Positions 1-9,416 are shown, counted from the stretch's first letter. The stretch: 64,000 nt of DNA from Sinosporangium siamense (GCF_016863435.1 NZ_BOOW01000041.1:62001-126000), one strand, 5' to 3'. A program made the numbers and translations. Notes: generated by a model from the sequence alone, not told the origin.

Positions 1-368
1 TCGCCGGGGGGAACGGCGCCGCGCATCGTCGTCCACGAGGACAGGCAGTTCTCCGGCTTCATCCACGGGGCGTACATGCGGTTGTGCACGGCGGCCGAGC
101 CGAAGTCCCACAGGATCAGCTCGCCGGTGCGGGTGTAGATCGCGTAGCGGGAGAGCTTCTCGCGCGTCCACTCACCGATGGCGATGCCGGTCAGGTAGCG
201 GATGTTGTTGTTGTCGAAGACCAGCACCGCGCCGAGCTCGGACTGCTCCAGGGCCTCCTGGATGCGACCGATGCGGTAAGCGCGCAGCCGGTCGAAGTTC
301 ACACGCTCCTCGAAGTCGACGAACATGTTGCCGGGGGCGGGGGCAACGGGGAGCCTCGGGATGGTCAT
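1..368 (-). CDS. M24-family (Xaa-Pro peptidase/creatinase-like) protein, N-terminal part
   Basis: This is the first 122 codons of a gene that runs off the left edge of the window. The ATG at 368 follows an AGGAGG-type ribosome site. The visible part starts MTIPRLPVAPAPGNMFVDF and continues with a stretch containing LRAYRIGRIQ and VFDNNNIRYLTG, which is the creatinase N-terminal fold typical of the aminopeptidase P / creatinase / DddP-like M24 superfamily. The catalytic pita-bread domain with the metal ligands lies outside the window, so the reaction cannot be assigned. It follows the peptide-transporter operon on the same strand, but a strong terminator (392-438) lies between, so co-transcription would need readthrough. 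Its position next to two amidohydrolases suggests it belongs to the same catabolic function (inference). Confidence 0.75.
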   Translation of the reverse strand, partial: MTIPRLPVAPAPGNMFVDFEERVNFDRLRAYRIGRIQEALEQSELGAVLVFDNNNIRYLTGIAIGEWTREKLSRYAIYTRTGELILWDFGSAAVHNRMYAPWMKPENCLSSWTTMRGAVPPG

Positions 369-391
369 GGGTTCCTCCTGGATATGTTGTG

Positions 392-438
392 CCGTCGGCT
401 CGCGCCGGGATCGCTCCGGGGGCGGCGCGAGCCGACGG
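392..438 (-). terminator. Strong hairpin terminator after the transporter operon
   Basis: Perfect 15-bp arms (392-406 and 424-438; left arm CCGTCGGCTCGCGCC) enclose a 17-nt loop, starting 11 nt after the stop of the last ABC ATPase gene. There is no clear U-tract, as is usual in actinomycetes. Confidence 0.75.
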
Positions 439-449
439 TGTTCGGGGGC

Positions 450-1541
450 TCAGCCACGCAGCGTGGCGGCGTTGTGACAGGCCACCCGCTGGGTGGGGGA
501 AAGCGGGGTGGTGAGTTCCGGCACCTCGGACTTGCACACATCGGTGGCGAAGGCGCAGCGGGTGTGGAACGAGCAGCCGGGGGGCGGGTCGAGCGGGCTC
601 GGCGGTTCTGAGACGGGTCCGAGGCGCCTGCGCTCCGCCGTACGCTCAGCCTGCTTGTCGGGGTTCGCCACCAGGGTGGAGGCGAGCAGGGTCTGGGTGT
701 AGGGGTGCGAGGGCGTGCCGTAAACCTCGGTGGCGGGCCCGAGCTCGGCGAGCCTGCCGAGGTAGAGCACGCCGATCGTGTCGCTCACGTGCCGCACGAC
801 GTCGAGGTCGTGAGCGATGAACAGATAGCTCACGCCGAGTTCGCGCTGGAGCTCCATCAGCAGGTTGATGACCTGGCTCTGGGTGCTGACGTCGAGCGCG
901 CTGACCGGTTCGTCGCAGACGATGAGCCGCGGCTTCGGCGCGAGGGCCCGCGCGATCGCCACACGCTGCCGCTGCCCTCCGGACAGCTCGTGCGGGTAGC
1001 GGTCGGCGTGGTAGGACGGCAGGCCGACGCTGTCGAGTACGGCGACGACCTCCTTGTCCCGTTCCCGCGCCCCCATGGGCCGGTGGCGCTGGATGGCCTG
1101 GCCGAGGGTGGTGCCGATGGTCTGCCGGGGGTTGAGCGAGGAGATGGGGTCCTGGAAGACCACCTGCACGTCGCGATGGAACGACGAGGGGGCGCGGCGG
1201 CCGAAGCCGCCGACGTCCATTCCGTCGAACTCCACCTTGCCCTCGGAGATCGGCGCGAGCCGCAGGATGGCGCGGCCGATGGTGCTCTTGCCCGAGCCGG
1301 ACTCCCCCACGAGGCCGAGCGTCTTGCCGGCCTCGATGGAGAAGCTCACGTCACGGACGGCGGCGAGGCTGGTGGTGCGGCCGAGGATGCTCCGCCCGAG
1401 GGGGTAGCGCACCGTGAGGTGCTCGACCGACAGCAGGGGCCTGCCCTGCGGCGGGGCCGCGGGCTGCTCCTTCAGCAGCGGTTCACCGTTCATCGCGCGC
1501 TCCCTTCCGGCTGGGCCCGCCGTCGGCGGACGCGGGGTCAT
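450..1541 (-). CDS. Oligopeptide/dipeptide ABC transporter ATPase (OppF/DppF type)
   Basis: This is one of the two nucleotide-binding subunits of a family-5 peptide-type importer, acting at the inner face of the membrane. A Walker A motif (GESGSGKS) is near residue 80, followed by the signature LSGGQRQR, Walker B LIVCDEPVSALD, and a C-terminal oligo_HPY tail with paired cysteines (CSFHTRCAFATDVC). At 363 aa the length is normal. The chosen ATG at 1541 overlaps the stop of the upstream gene (ATGA) and has GGAAGG just upstream, indicating translational coupling. A second in-frame ATG at 1493, also with a good ribosome site, would give 347 aa. It is the last gene before the operon terminator. 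Substrate specificity cannot be read from the ATPase. Confidence 0.93.
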   Translation of the reverse strand: MTPRPPTAGPAGRERAMNGEPLLKEQPAAPPQGRPLLSVEHLTVRYPLGRSILGRTTSLAAVRDVSFSIEAGKTLGLVGESGSGKSTIGRAILRLAPISEGKVEFDGMDVGGFGRRAPSSFHRDVQVVFQDPISSLNPRQTIGTTLGQAIQRHRPMGARERDKEVVAVLDSVGLPSYHADRYPHELSGGQRQRVAIARALAPKPRLIVCDEPVSALDVSTQSQVINLLMELQRELGVSYLFIAHDLDVVRHVSDTIGVLYLGRLAELGPATEVYGTPSHPYTQTLLASTLVANPDKQAERTAERRRLGPVSEPPSPLDPPPGCSFHTRCAFATDVCKSEVPELTTPLSPTQRVACHNAATLRG

Positions 1542-3526
1542 CGGGCACCTTCCAGCTTCAGTTCGACCGCCCTGCGGCAGCGCACACCGTCGTCGAGGGG
1601 GATGAACCCGCTCTTGCAGTCGTCGACGGCGTAGGAGCAGCGGGGGTGGAACCGGCAGCCCTTCGGCCAGTCCCAGGCGGGCGGCACCCGGCCGGGGATG
1701 GTCGCGAGGGTCTCGCCGCTGTCCTCGCCGTGCGGCATGGCGGCCAGCAGCGCCTCGGTGTAGGGGTGCTTGGGCGAGGTGAACGCGCCCCTGACGTCGC
1801 GCACCTCCACCACCTGGCCGGCGTACATGACGCCGACGCGGTCGCACAGGTCGGCCACCACGCCGAGGTCGTGCGTGATCAGCAGCAGCGACATGTTGAG
1901 CCGGTCGCGCAGCCCCGCCAGCAGGTCGAGCACCTGGGCCTGGATCGTGACGTCCAGCGCGGTGGTCGGCTCGTCGGCGATGAGCAGCTCGGGGTCGCAG
2001 GCCAGAGCCCCGGCGATGACGACGCGCTGCGCCATGCCGCCGGAGAACTGGTGGGGGTAGTCCAGCATGCGCTTGCGCGGCGCCGGCACCCCGACGAGGG
2101 AGAGCAGCTCGATCGCGCGCTCCTCCGCCTGCGCCTTGGACAGGTCGCTGTGGGCCCGGATGGCGTCGGTGAGCTGCCGCCCCACGGTGTGCACCGGGGA
2201 CAGGGCGGAGATCGGGTCCTGGAAGACCATGCCGATGCGGCGGCCGCGGATCTGGCGGAGCCGCTCGCCGCTGAGCGAGGTCAGCTCGGTGCCGTCGAGC
2301 GTGACCGAGCCGCCGGTGACGCCGACGCCCTTCGGCAGCAGGCCGAGGATGGCGGCGGCGCTGATCGACTTGCCGCAGCCGGACTCGCCGACCAGGCCGA
2401 ACGTCTCACCCTTGCCGATGTGGAACGACACCTTGGAGACGAGTTCCGCGCCGGTGGCGGTGGAGACGGTGAGGTCCTTCACGGTGAGCAGCGCGTCCGC
2501 CGGGGCGGCCTCGGGGGCCGCGTGGCGGCCGGCGGCCTTCGCCGTGCCGTTCACGGCGCCGCCGGCGGCCGGGGCGTCGTCGCCTTCGACCGTCTTGGGG
2601 CGCTTGACCTTCTTGCCGCCGACGCCGCGCGGCGAGCTGGCGTCGCGCAGGCCGTCGCCGAGCAGGTTGAACACGAGCACGCTCAGCGTGATGGCGGCTC
2701 CGGGGAGGATCGCCAGCAGCGGCTGCTCGCTCACGTGCTGCCGGGAGGCGTCGAGCATGGAGCCCCAGCTCACCGCGGTGGCGTCGACGCCGATGCCGAG
2801 GAAGCTCAGCGTGGCCTCGATAAGCAGCGCCGTGCCGAGGGCGATGGACGCCTGCACGATCAGCGGCGGGGCGATGTTCGGCAGGACCTGCCGGAACATG
2901 ATGGACGACGATCGCAGCCCCAGCACGCGGGCCGCGTCGACGTAGAGGCGTTCGCGTTCGGCGAGCACCACGGCCCTCGCGACCCGCATGAAGCTGACCG
3001 CGAAGATGATGCCGACGGCCAGCATCGCCTTGCCGAGGCCGTTGCCGATGACGGCGACCAGGGCGAGGGCGAGCAGCAGAGCCGGGATGGACTGCATGAC
3101 GTCGGCGATGCGCATGCCGATCCGGTCCCACCAGCCGCCGCGGTAACCCACGAACAGGCCGAGGCTGACGCCGAGGACCAGACCGATGGCGACGCTCTGG
3201 GCCGAGGCGATGAGCGCCGTGCGGGTGCCGTAGAGCAGGCGGGAGAACGTGTCGCGGCCGAGGTCGTCGGTGCCGAGCAGGAACTCCGCGCCCGGCCCTT
3301 CGAACCTGTGCTGCACGTTGGGGTGCAGCGGGTCGTGCGGCGCGATCCAGGGCGCCGCCAGCGCCACGACCACCTGCAGCGCCAGGATGGCGAGACAGAT
3401 GAGCGTGATGGGCTGGCGGATCGCCCGGTGGAACATCCCGGTCTTCTGCCGGGCGCTCGGGGCGTCGTCGGGTGCCTCGCCTCCCGCGGTGGCCGGGTCG
3501 GCGAGAGCGACGGGTTCCATGGTCAC
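1538..3526 (-). CDS. Fused ABC permease (DppC type) and ATPase (DppD type)
   Basis: One 662-aa reading frame carries two transporter subunits. Residues ~1-330 are a DppC-type permease with the characteristic LLGTDDLGRDTFSRLLYG segment and about six membrane helices. Residues ~350-660 are a DppD-type ATPase with Walker A GESGCGKS near 380, a non-canonical signature FSGGMAQRV, Walker B LLIADEPTTALD and an oligo_HPY tail. A 50-residue linker rich in Lys, Ala, Pro and Gly joins them. This permease-ATPase fusion is known in actinobacterial peptide transporters, so it is not a sequencing artefact. The start is the GTG at 3526, which overlaps the upstream stop (GTGA) behind AAGGTGAGG; an ATG at 3520 is the alternative. 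Confidence 0.92.
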   Translation of the reverse strand: MTMEPVALADPATAGGEAPDDAPSARQKTGMFHRAIRQPITLICLAILALQVVVALAAPWIAPHDPLHPNVQHRFEGPGAEFLLGTDDLGRDTFSRLLYGTRTALIASAQSVAIGLVLGVSLGLFVGYRGGWWDRIGMRIADVMQSIPALLLALALVAVIGNGLGKAMLAVGIIFAVSFMRVARAVVLAERERLYVDAARVLGLRSSSIMFRQVLPNIAPPLIVQASIALGTALLIEATLSFLGIGVDATAVSWGSMLDASRQHVSEQPLLAILPGAAITLSVLVFNLLGDGLRDASSPRGVGGKKVKRPKTVEGDDAPAAGGAVNGTAKAAGRHAAPEAAPADALLTVKDLTVSTATGAELVSKVSFHIGKGETFGLVGESGCGKSISAAAILGLLPKGVGVTGGSVTLDGTELTSLSGERLRQIRGRRIGMVFQDPISALSPVHTVGRQLTDAIRAHSDLSKAQAEERAIELLSLVGVPAPRKRMLDYPHQFSGGMAQRVVIAGALACDPELLIADEPTTALDVTIQAQVLDLLAGLRDRLNMSLLLITHDLGVVADLCDRVGVMYAGQVVEVRDVRGAFTSPKHPYTEALLAAMPHGEDSGETLATIPGRVPPAWDWPKGCRFHPRCSYAVDDCKSGFIPLDDGVRCRRAVELKLEGAR

Positions 3527-4467
3527 TGTGGCCTCACCTTCGGGTTGATCAGGCCGTACGCGATGTCGGCGGCGAGGTTGACCAGCAGCACGATGATCGC
3601 GACGACCACGATCGTGCCCTGGAGGACCGGGTAGTCGGCCCGCACGACGCTGTCCATGAGCAGTGTGCCGAGACCGGGGATGGCGAAGATGCGCTCGATG
3701 ACGAAGCTGACCGCGACCAGCACCGACATCTGAATGGCGACGACCGCGAGGACCGGCACCATCGCGTTCTTGGTGGCGTAGCGCAGCACGATGGAGCCGC
3801 GCTTGACGCCCCTGGCGAGCAGGGTCTGCACGTAGGGCGAGTCGAGGGCCTCGATCATCGCGCTGCGCACCTGGCGGGCGATGACCGCCGCCGTGTGCAC
3901 GCCGAGGGCGAGCGACGGCAGCACCAGACTTAGGAACCAGCCGACGGGGTCCTCGAACAGCGGCGTGTAGCCGATGACAGGGAACCAGCCGAGGTTCACC
4001 GCGAACACGAGCGCCAGCAGCAGCGCCAGCCAGAAGCTGGGCACGGCGAGGCCGGCGGCGACCACGATCGTCAGCATGCGGTCGGCCGCGGTGCCGGGGC
4101 GCAGCGCGCCGAGCACCCCGAGGGGGATGCCGACCACCAGGGCGACGCCCATGCCGGCGAGGGCCAGCGACAGCGTGATGCCGATGCCGTCGGCGATCGA
4201 CTCGGAGACCGACAGGCTGGTGTAGAGCGAGGCGCCGAGGTCGCCCTGGAGCGCCGAGACCAGCCAGGAGACGTATTGCTCGGCGACGGGCCTGCCCAGG
4301 CCCAGTTGCTCGGCGAGCTGGGCCTTGGCCTCGGCCCCGGCCCCCTCGCCCAGGATCTGCGCCACCGGGTCGATCGGGGTGGCGTGGATGAGCAGGAACA
4401 CGAAGACCGAGACCAGCAGAAGCGTGGGCAGGACCGAGAGCAGCCGTCCGGCGACGAACTTGATCAC
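3523..4467 (-). CDS. Oligopeptide/dipeptide ABC transporter permease (DppB type)
   Basis: First membrane subunit of the importer, 314 aa. It begins with an amphipathic N-terminus and a membrane helix (LLSVLPTLLLVSVFVFLLIH), followed by the conserved LGLGRPVAEQY element of OppB/DppB proteins and the cytoplasmic coupling region with YVQTLLARGVKRGSI. About six membrane segments are visible. The start is a GTG that overlaps the stop of the upstream amidohydrolase gene (GTGA), with AGGAAAG upstream, so the two are probably translationally coupled. It would pair with the permease half of the next gene. Confidence 0.93.
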   Translation of the reverse strand: MIKFVAGRLLSVLPTLLLVSVFVFLLIHATPIDPVAQILGEGAGAEAKAQLAEQLGLGRPVAEQYVSWLVSALQGDLGASLYTSLSVSESIADGIGITLSLALAGMGVALVVGIPLGVLGALRPGTAADRMLTIVVAAGLAVPSFWLALLLALVFAVNLGWFPVIGYTPLFEDPVGWFLSLVLPSLALGVHTAAVIARQVRSAMIEALDSPYVQTLLARGVKRGSIVLRYATKNAMVPVLAVVAIQMSVLVAVSFVIERIFAIPGLGTLLMDSVVRADYPVLQGTIVVVAIIVLLVNLAADIAYGLINPKVRPQ

Positions 4468-5828
4468 GCCGCCGGGACTTTCCTGAGGTGCGGTGGCATG
4501 GCGGGGTGCTCCTCTCCGAGCACGCGGGTGCGGACGCGCTGGATGGCGGCGCCCGCGTCGCCCGCGTCCAGGTCGGTGAGACGGCCGTCCTGCTTGCGCA
4601 CGACGCCGCCGATGACCACGGTGTCCACGTCGGCGGGAGCCGTACGGAGCACAACGTGGTTGGCCGGGTCTCCGAGGGCCATGCCGTACGGGCCCGGGTC
4701 GACGATCACGAGGTCGGCCAGGTAGCCCGGGGCGAGCCGGCCGAGCTGATCGCCGAGGCCGACGTGCTGGGCGGCGTTGACGGTGGCGAACTCCAGCATC
4801 TTGCGGGGCTCGACCTGCGGCGCGCCGGGGCGGCGCACCAGCGGCCAGCGGTCGGCCTCCCGCTCCTCCTGCGCCTGCAGGTAGCGCATGATCGTGAAGG
4901 TGATCCGCATCTGGCCGAAGATGTCGACCTTGGTGCGGGCGGCGGTGTCCACGCCGAGGCTCGGCGTAGCGCCCGCCTTGAGGGCGCGGCCGATGACGGT
5001 CATGGAACGGCCGCCGACGAACTCCCCTTCCGGGGTGAAGGAGATGCCGCCGCCGCAGTCGGCCAGCAACTCCAGCTCGTCGTCGGCGGCGACATTGGCG
5101 TGCGCGGGCAGCAGGTCGCCGCCGAGCAGGCCGAGCCGGTGCAGCTCGCGGATCTGGCCGCCGGTGTTCTGGTGGAACGTCATGCGCAGGCCCAGCTCGC
5201 GGGCGAGCGCGACCTCCGCCTCGACCTGCTCGATCGGGCGGAACTCCATGGAGGACACCGCCATGCCGAGGCGCAGCAGCGACGAGGGGTCGCCGCCGAG
5301 CTCGGCGTGCAGGGAGCGCACCTTGTCGAGGCGCCACTGATGGTCGACGCTCAGCTCGTCGAAGCTGCCGAGCATGCCCATCGCGAACAGCGCCCGCTGG
5401 CCGTTGTCCCGGTGGGCCCTGATCGACTCGTCGGCGTGCTCGGGGGACATGGTGTTGTGGCAGAAGTTCAGCACGGTGGTGACACCGGCGTCGATCATCT
5501 CCACACCCGCCGCGAAGGTCGCGTCGTACATGTCCTTGGCGGTGAAGCTCTCGCGGAGGTTGAAGACGTTCTCGTAGTAGTCGGCGTTGCCCCACCCGTG
5601 GGCGTAGGCGCCCCTCAGGGGCGCCTGCCACGAGTGCATATGGGTGTCGAGCAGACCGGGGATCACGATCTTGCCGCGGGCGTCGATCTCCGTCGCGCCC
5701 TCGGCGGTGAGGTTCGCCCCGACCGCGGCGACGCGGTCTCCCTCAATGAGAACGTCACCCAGCACGTCCCCGAGGAGGGGATCCATAGTGATGACGAACC
5801 CGTTTTTGATCAAAAGGCGTTCAGGCAC
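4464..5828 (-). CDS. Amidohydrolase, ATZ/TRZ-SsnA-like
   Basis: A 454-aa metal-dependent hydrolase of the cyclic amidohydrolase superfamily. The beta-sandwich N-terminus is followed by GLLDTHMHSW (metal ligands His63 and His65), a further histidine in MTFHQN, another in LLPAHAN, and the catalytic aspartate in SLGVDT, so the active site looks complete. Family members deaminate, dechlorinate or open rings of s-triazines, cytosine, guanine and related N-heterocycles. The substrate here is unknown. Embedded in a peptide-type ABC importer operon, it overlaps the preceding amidohydrolase by 8 nt and the following permease by 4 nt, which suggests it acts on the imported compound. Confidence 0.9.
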   Translation of the reverse strand: MPERLLIKNGFVITMDPLLGDVLGDVLIEGDRVAAVGANLTAEGATEIDARGKIVIPGLLDTHMHSWQAPLRGAYAHGWGNADYYENVFNLRESFTAKDMYDATFAAGVEMIDAGVTTVLNFCHNTMSPEHADESIRAHRDNGQRALFAMGMLGSFDELSVDHQWRLDKVRSLHAELGGDPSSLLRLGMAVSSMEFRPIEQVEAEVALARELGLRMTFHQNTGGQIRELHRLGLLGGDLLPAHANVAADDELELLADCGGGISFTPEGEFVGGRSMTVIGRALKAGATPSLGVDTAARTKVDIFGQMRITFTIMRYLQAQEEREADRWPLVRRPGAPQVEPRKMLEFATVNAAQHVGLGDQLGRLAPGYLADLVIVDPGPYGMALGDPANHVVLRTAPADVDTVVIGGVVRKQDGRLTDLDAGDAGAAIQRVRTRVLGEEHPAMPPHLRKVPAA

Positions 5829-7503
5829 GGGTCACTCCCAGGGGTCGGGTGACGGTGGTGACGGGGAGGGCGTCGAACGGCTCGGCAGCGTGCACGACGC
5901 GTCCGCCCACGAAGGTCAGGACGGACTCGATGAGGGGGATGCGCTCCACCTCGACCTCGAAGTAGTCGTCGCTGAGCACGGCGATGTCCGCGAGCATGCC
6001 CGGCTCCAGCCGGCCGCGCTCGTCCTCCTCGAAGCTGAACCACGCGCCGGACGCCGTGTAGCCGCGCAGCGCCTCCTCCCTGGACAGGAGGTTGTGCCCC
6101 GCCAGCGTCTCCCTGCCGTGCACGGTGCGCCCGGTGAGGAACCATGCGAGCGTCGTGAACGGGTTGTAGGACGCGACGCGCATGGCGTCGGAGCCGAGGC
6201 CCACCCGCATGCCGAGGTCGAGCATCTTGCGGAACGGCGGAGCCTCCGCGACGACCTCCTCGCCCCAGATCTCCAGCGCGTCCTCACCCTGGAAGCGGAA
6301 CAGCCCCTGGGCGAGCACACCGCCGCCGAGCGCCTGCAAACGCTCCAGATCGATCGGCTTGAGGGGCTCGGCGTGCACGAGCGACCAGCGCAGCCCGCTG
6401 ATGTCGAACTCGGCGTGCACCTTCTCCCAGGCCGTGAGGATCGCGTCGATCGTCTCGTGCTGGTGGGCGTGGGCGTGGATGGTCCAGCGGTTCTTGGCGA
6501 GGTCGCGGAACATCTCCAGGAACTGGCTCTGCGCCTCCGCGCCGACGTCGGCCGGCTGGCCGATCTTGTCGAGCGACCGGTAGAGGATCAGCTCGCCCGC
6601 GCCGAGCACACGCAGCATGCCGTCGCCGAGGTCCAGCGGGGTGAACCGCTGGTAGCCCGCCATCTCCTCGAACTCGCGGCCCGCCGCCGACGCGTGCAGC
6701 GTGAGGCGGGTGCGCACGGTGAGCTCACCGCGGCGCCACGTCTCGTACATCGCACGGTAGGTGTCGGGGCCGCTGTTCATGCCGCCGCCGTCGATCGCGC
6801 CGGTGATGCCGAGCCGGTTGAGCTCGCGCGACATGGCGGCGGTCGAGGCCACCTGCTCCTCGAAGGTGGGGGCCGGCATGCGGCTGTAGAACCACTTCAT
6901 CATCTCGGTGCCGCTGACCTTGCCGGTCAGCTCCCCGTCGGCGCCGGTCTCGAAGTGCTCGGCGCCGAGCTCGGCGACGAGGCCGGCGTTCACGTCGATC
7001 GCCTGCATGGCCGCCGTGTTGAGGACCGCCCAGTCGTACAGGAACTGCACGTAGACGGGGTTGTCCGGGGCGACCGCGTCGAGCTCCTCACGCGTCGGGC
7101 CGCGCCCCTCGGGGAACTGGCCGGGGTGCCAGCCGCCGATGGTCCTGATCCACGCACCGGGCGGGAGCGACTCGGCGCGGCGGCCGATGGCCGCGAGGGC
7201 GGAGGCGAGCGTCGGCTCGTTCTCCCACCGCACCTCGTCGTTCCAGGTACGGCCGGCCCGCATGATGTGCACGTGCGAGTCGATCAGGCCGGGGATGACC
7301 CGGCGCCCCGCGAGGTCGACCACCTGGGTGGCCGGGCCGGCCAGCTTCCCGATCTCCTCGCTCGTGCCGATAGCCGCGACGCGGTCACCGGCGATCGCGA
7401 GGGCCTCCGACTCGGCGGTCGTGTCATAACCCGCCATCGTCGTGATGCGGCCGTTGACCAGGATCAGGTCGGGTGTGCTGTGCTTTTCGCGGGGTTGGGC
7501 CAT
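5821..7503 (-). CDS. Amidohydrolase, YtcJ-like (Amidohydro_3)
   Basis: A 560-aa protein of the YtcJ-type amidohydrolase family. It has the typical opening VNGRITTM, then GLIDSHVHI with His77 and His79 as metal ligands, a histidine cluster HAHAHQHE in the middle, and GLGSDAMRV with the catalytic aspartate near the C-terminal third. Family members hydrolyse amide bonds in small N-containing compounds. The ATG at 7503 (MAQPREKHS) follows GGAGAT; the longer frame upstream has no family similarity that I can see. It lies between the binding-protein gene and the second amidohydrolase, so two different hydrolases are expressed with one importer. No signal peptide: cytoplasmic. Confidence 0.9.
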   Translation of the reverse strand: MAQPREKHSTPDLILVNGRITTMAGYDTTAESEALAIAGDRVAAIGTSEEIGKLAGPATQVVDLAGRRVIPGLIDSHVHIMRAGRTWNDEVRWENEPTLASALAAIGRRAESLPPGAWIRTIGGWHPGQFPEGRGPTREELDAVAPDNPVYVQFLYDWAVLNTAAMQAIDVNAGLVAELGAEHFETGADGELTGKVSGTEMMKWFYSRMPAPTFEEQVASTAAMSRELNRLGITGAIDGGGMNSGPDTYRAMYETWRRGELTVRTRLTLHASAAGREFEEMAGYQRFTPLDLGDGMLRVLGAGELILYRSLDKIGQPADVGAEAQSQFLEMFRDLAKNRWTIHAHAHQHETIDAILTAWEKVHAEFDISGLRWSLVHAEPLKPIDLERLQALGGGVLAQGLFRFQGEDALEIWGEEVVAEAPPFRKMLDLGMRVGLGSDAMRVASYNPFTTLAWFLTGRTVHGRETLAGHNLLSREEALRGYTASGAWFSFEEDERGRLEPGMLADIAVLSDDYFEVEVERIPLIESVLTFVGGRVVHAAEPFDALPVTTVTRPLGVTRA

Positions 7504-7573
7504 GGGGATCTCCGTAGTGGCGTTCTTTCCGGGGGCGGGCTTGGGGTGTGAGAGTGGTGTCCGCTGTTCGCGG

Positions 7574-9169
7574 TCACTCCTTGACCCGGGCTTCCTTGTA
7601 GCGGAAGACGGCGACATCGTTGTTGGTGGAGACGATGTTTTCGACCTTCTTGGAGTCGTATGCCCAGAAGCCGGTGTAGCTGAAGTAGCCGCAGTCGAGC
7701 GCCTCGTCATTGACGATCTTGGTGACCTCGCGCCAGGCGGCGTCCCTGGCGTCCGGGGTCTTGGCGTCGAGGCCCTTCTCGATGGCGGCGGTGATCTCCG
7801 GGTATTCGATCTTGAGCGGGTTGCCGGAGGCGTCGGGGGCGAACTTCTTCGTGTAGTACTCGTAGGCGCCGGCGCGAGAGCCGTCCGAGAGGATCGCGAC
7901 CGGATACTTGCCGCTCTGGTAAGTGCTCAGGAACTGCGGGAAGTTCGGCAGCTCGACCGTGACGTCGATGCCGATCTCCTTGAGCTGACTGCGGAACAGC
8001 TCGGCGATCGGCCGCTGGGTGTCCCAGCTGATCAGGGTGAAGGCGACCTTGGGGTTGCCGAGCTCCTGCATGAGCTGCTTGGCCTTCGCCACGTCGTACG
8101 GGTAGCCCTTGACGTCGGGGTTGAAGCCGGCCTGGCCTTCCGTGAAGCGCTGAAGCTGGGTCTGCCCCTTGCCGCCGAGCGCGGCGTCGATGTAGTCCTT
8201 CGTGTTCAGCGCGTAGCACATGGCCTGGCGCAGCTTCTTGTCCTTGAGCGTGTTCTTCGTGTCGAACATCTGGACGTGCCAGAGCACCGACGGGAAGTTC
8301 TCGGACTTGAAGCCCTCACGCTCGGCCTTGGCGGCCAGCGCGGGCGTGGTCCAGACGACGTCGAACTGGCCGGTGCGCATGGCGTTGTACAGGCTGTCGG
8401 CGTCGTTGATGTAGGTGACCTCGACGTTGCGCGGCCCGACGCTGTTCGGGTCGTAGTACTTGTCGAAGAACTTCAGGGAGACCTTGAGGCCCCTGACCGT
8501 ACCCGCCGTGTCGACCTTCCAGGGCCCGGTGCCGCTGGGCGTGGTCTTGTAGCTGCCGTCGTCCAGGGCCTTCGGCGAGACGATGTAGGTGCCGAGCCGG
8601 GCGAGGTCGGACACCAGGCTCGGAGCGGGCCGCTTGAGCTTGATGACCACCTCGGTGGGGCTCTTGGCGGTGATGCTCTCGACTTCCTTCATGCTGCCCT
8701 GGTAGGAGCTCGGCGTCTTCCGGACCCGCTCCAGGTTCTTGACGACGGCGTCGGCGTTGAACGGCGTGCCGTCGTGGAAGACGACGTTCTCGCGGAGGGT
8801 GAAGCTCAGCTCCTCGTCGCTCTCCTTCCAGCTCGTCGCCAGTTGCGGCTGGATCGTGAAGCCGTCCTTGGCCAGCGACAGGAGGCTCTCGTAGACGAGG
8901 GCGGTGTACGTCGCGTTCTGCTTGGTGATGGTCTCCCAGTCGTCGAGACGCTGGTTCGTCCCGAAGTTGAGCGTCCCACTGGGACCGGAGACGGAGCCGC
9001 CGGCGGATCCCGCCGAGGTCTTCTCCTCGTCTCCGCTGCCTCCGCTGCCTCCGCTGCCTCCGCATGCGGCCAGGACAGCAGCAGCGAGCAGGCCGCCCAG
9101 CCCGGTGGTCAAGGCCCGGCGGGCACCGCCGACCCGCCGTGAGGGGTGTGAAATGTTCTTGTTGTGCAC
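7574..9169 (-). CDS. ABC transporter substrate-binding lipoprotein, family 5
   Basis: First gene of the transporter operon, 531 aa. A twin-arginine-containing N-terminus leads to a lipobox LAAC with the lipidated Cys36, then a Gly/Ser-rich spacer. The mature part is a SBP_bac_5 domain (for example the motif FTLRENVVFHDGTPFNADAVVKN split around residues 120-145). It is therefore anchored outside the membrane and delivers ligand to the two permease subunits. Family members bind peptides, nickel, opines or sugars; the ligand here is unknown. The following amidohydrolase starts 70 nt downstream. It is transcribed divergently from the XRE-cupin regulator, with a 247-bp regulatory gap. Confidence 0.93.
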   Translation of the reverse strand: MHNKNISHPSRRVGGARRALTTGLGGLLAAAVLAACGGSGGSGGSGDEEKTSAGSAGGSVSGPSGTLNFGTNQRLDDWETITKQNATYTALVYESLLSLAKDGFTIQPQLATSWKESDEELSFTLRENVVFHDGTPFNADAVVKNLERVRKTPSSYQGSMKEVESITAKSPTEVVIKLKRPAPSLVSDLARLGTYIVSPKALDDGSYKTTPSGTGPWKVDTAGTVRGLKVSLKFFDKYYDPNSVGPRNVEVTYINDADSLYNAMRTGQFDVVWTTPALAAKAEREGFKSENFPSVLWHVQMFDTKNTLKDKKLRQAMCYALNTKDYIDAALGGKGQTQLQRFTEGQAGFNPDVKGYPYDVAKAKQLMQELGNPKVAFTLISWDTQRPIAELFRSQLKEIGIDVTVELPNFPQFLSTYQSGKYPVAILSDGSRAGAYEYYTKKFAPDASGNPLKIEYPEITAAIEKGLDAKTPDARDAAWREVTKIVNDEALDCGYFSYTGFWAYDSKKVENIVSTNNDVAVFRYKEARVKE

Positions 9170-9416
9170 GGTGTGAAACCTCCGCAGTGCCGTGGACCCG
9201 AGTGTGACCGCGGCAACACTCTGTGCGTTATGATGAACATATGTGCAGTGAGACTGTCAACGGTTCCTGCAGATTACGTCATCATCTTGCACAAAACGTA
9301 ACGTTTGGTGTTCTCTATAGACGCAGGTCAGCACAGTTTGCCCGTGTACAGTGCGATCATTGTTCAACGCCGCACGATCGTCGTTCACCGTGTACACAGG
9401 TCACGAGGGGGCTTCA
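9170..9416. promoter_or_regulatory. Divergent control region between transporter operon and XRE-cupin regulator
   Basis: The 247-bp gap has several operator-like signals: a 13-bp palindrome AAACGTAACGTTT (9294-9306), a 13-nt direct repeat (CGATCATTGTTCA at 9354, CGATCGTCGTTCA at 9375; 11/13 identical, 21 bp apart), and CCGTGTACA at 9342 and 9388. TATGAT at 9229-9234 could be a plus-strand -10 box and TTGACA reads on the minus strand at 9260-9255, but neither has an ideal partner. Confidence 0.5.

Noticed and set aside
1646-3634. Very long plus-strand open frame antisense to the fused permease-ATPase gene
   Set aside because: It mirrors the codon bias of the real minus-strand gene, is full of His/Arg/Asp/Gly runs, and has no domain motifs; the minus strand has complete ABC transporter signatures.
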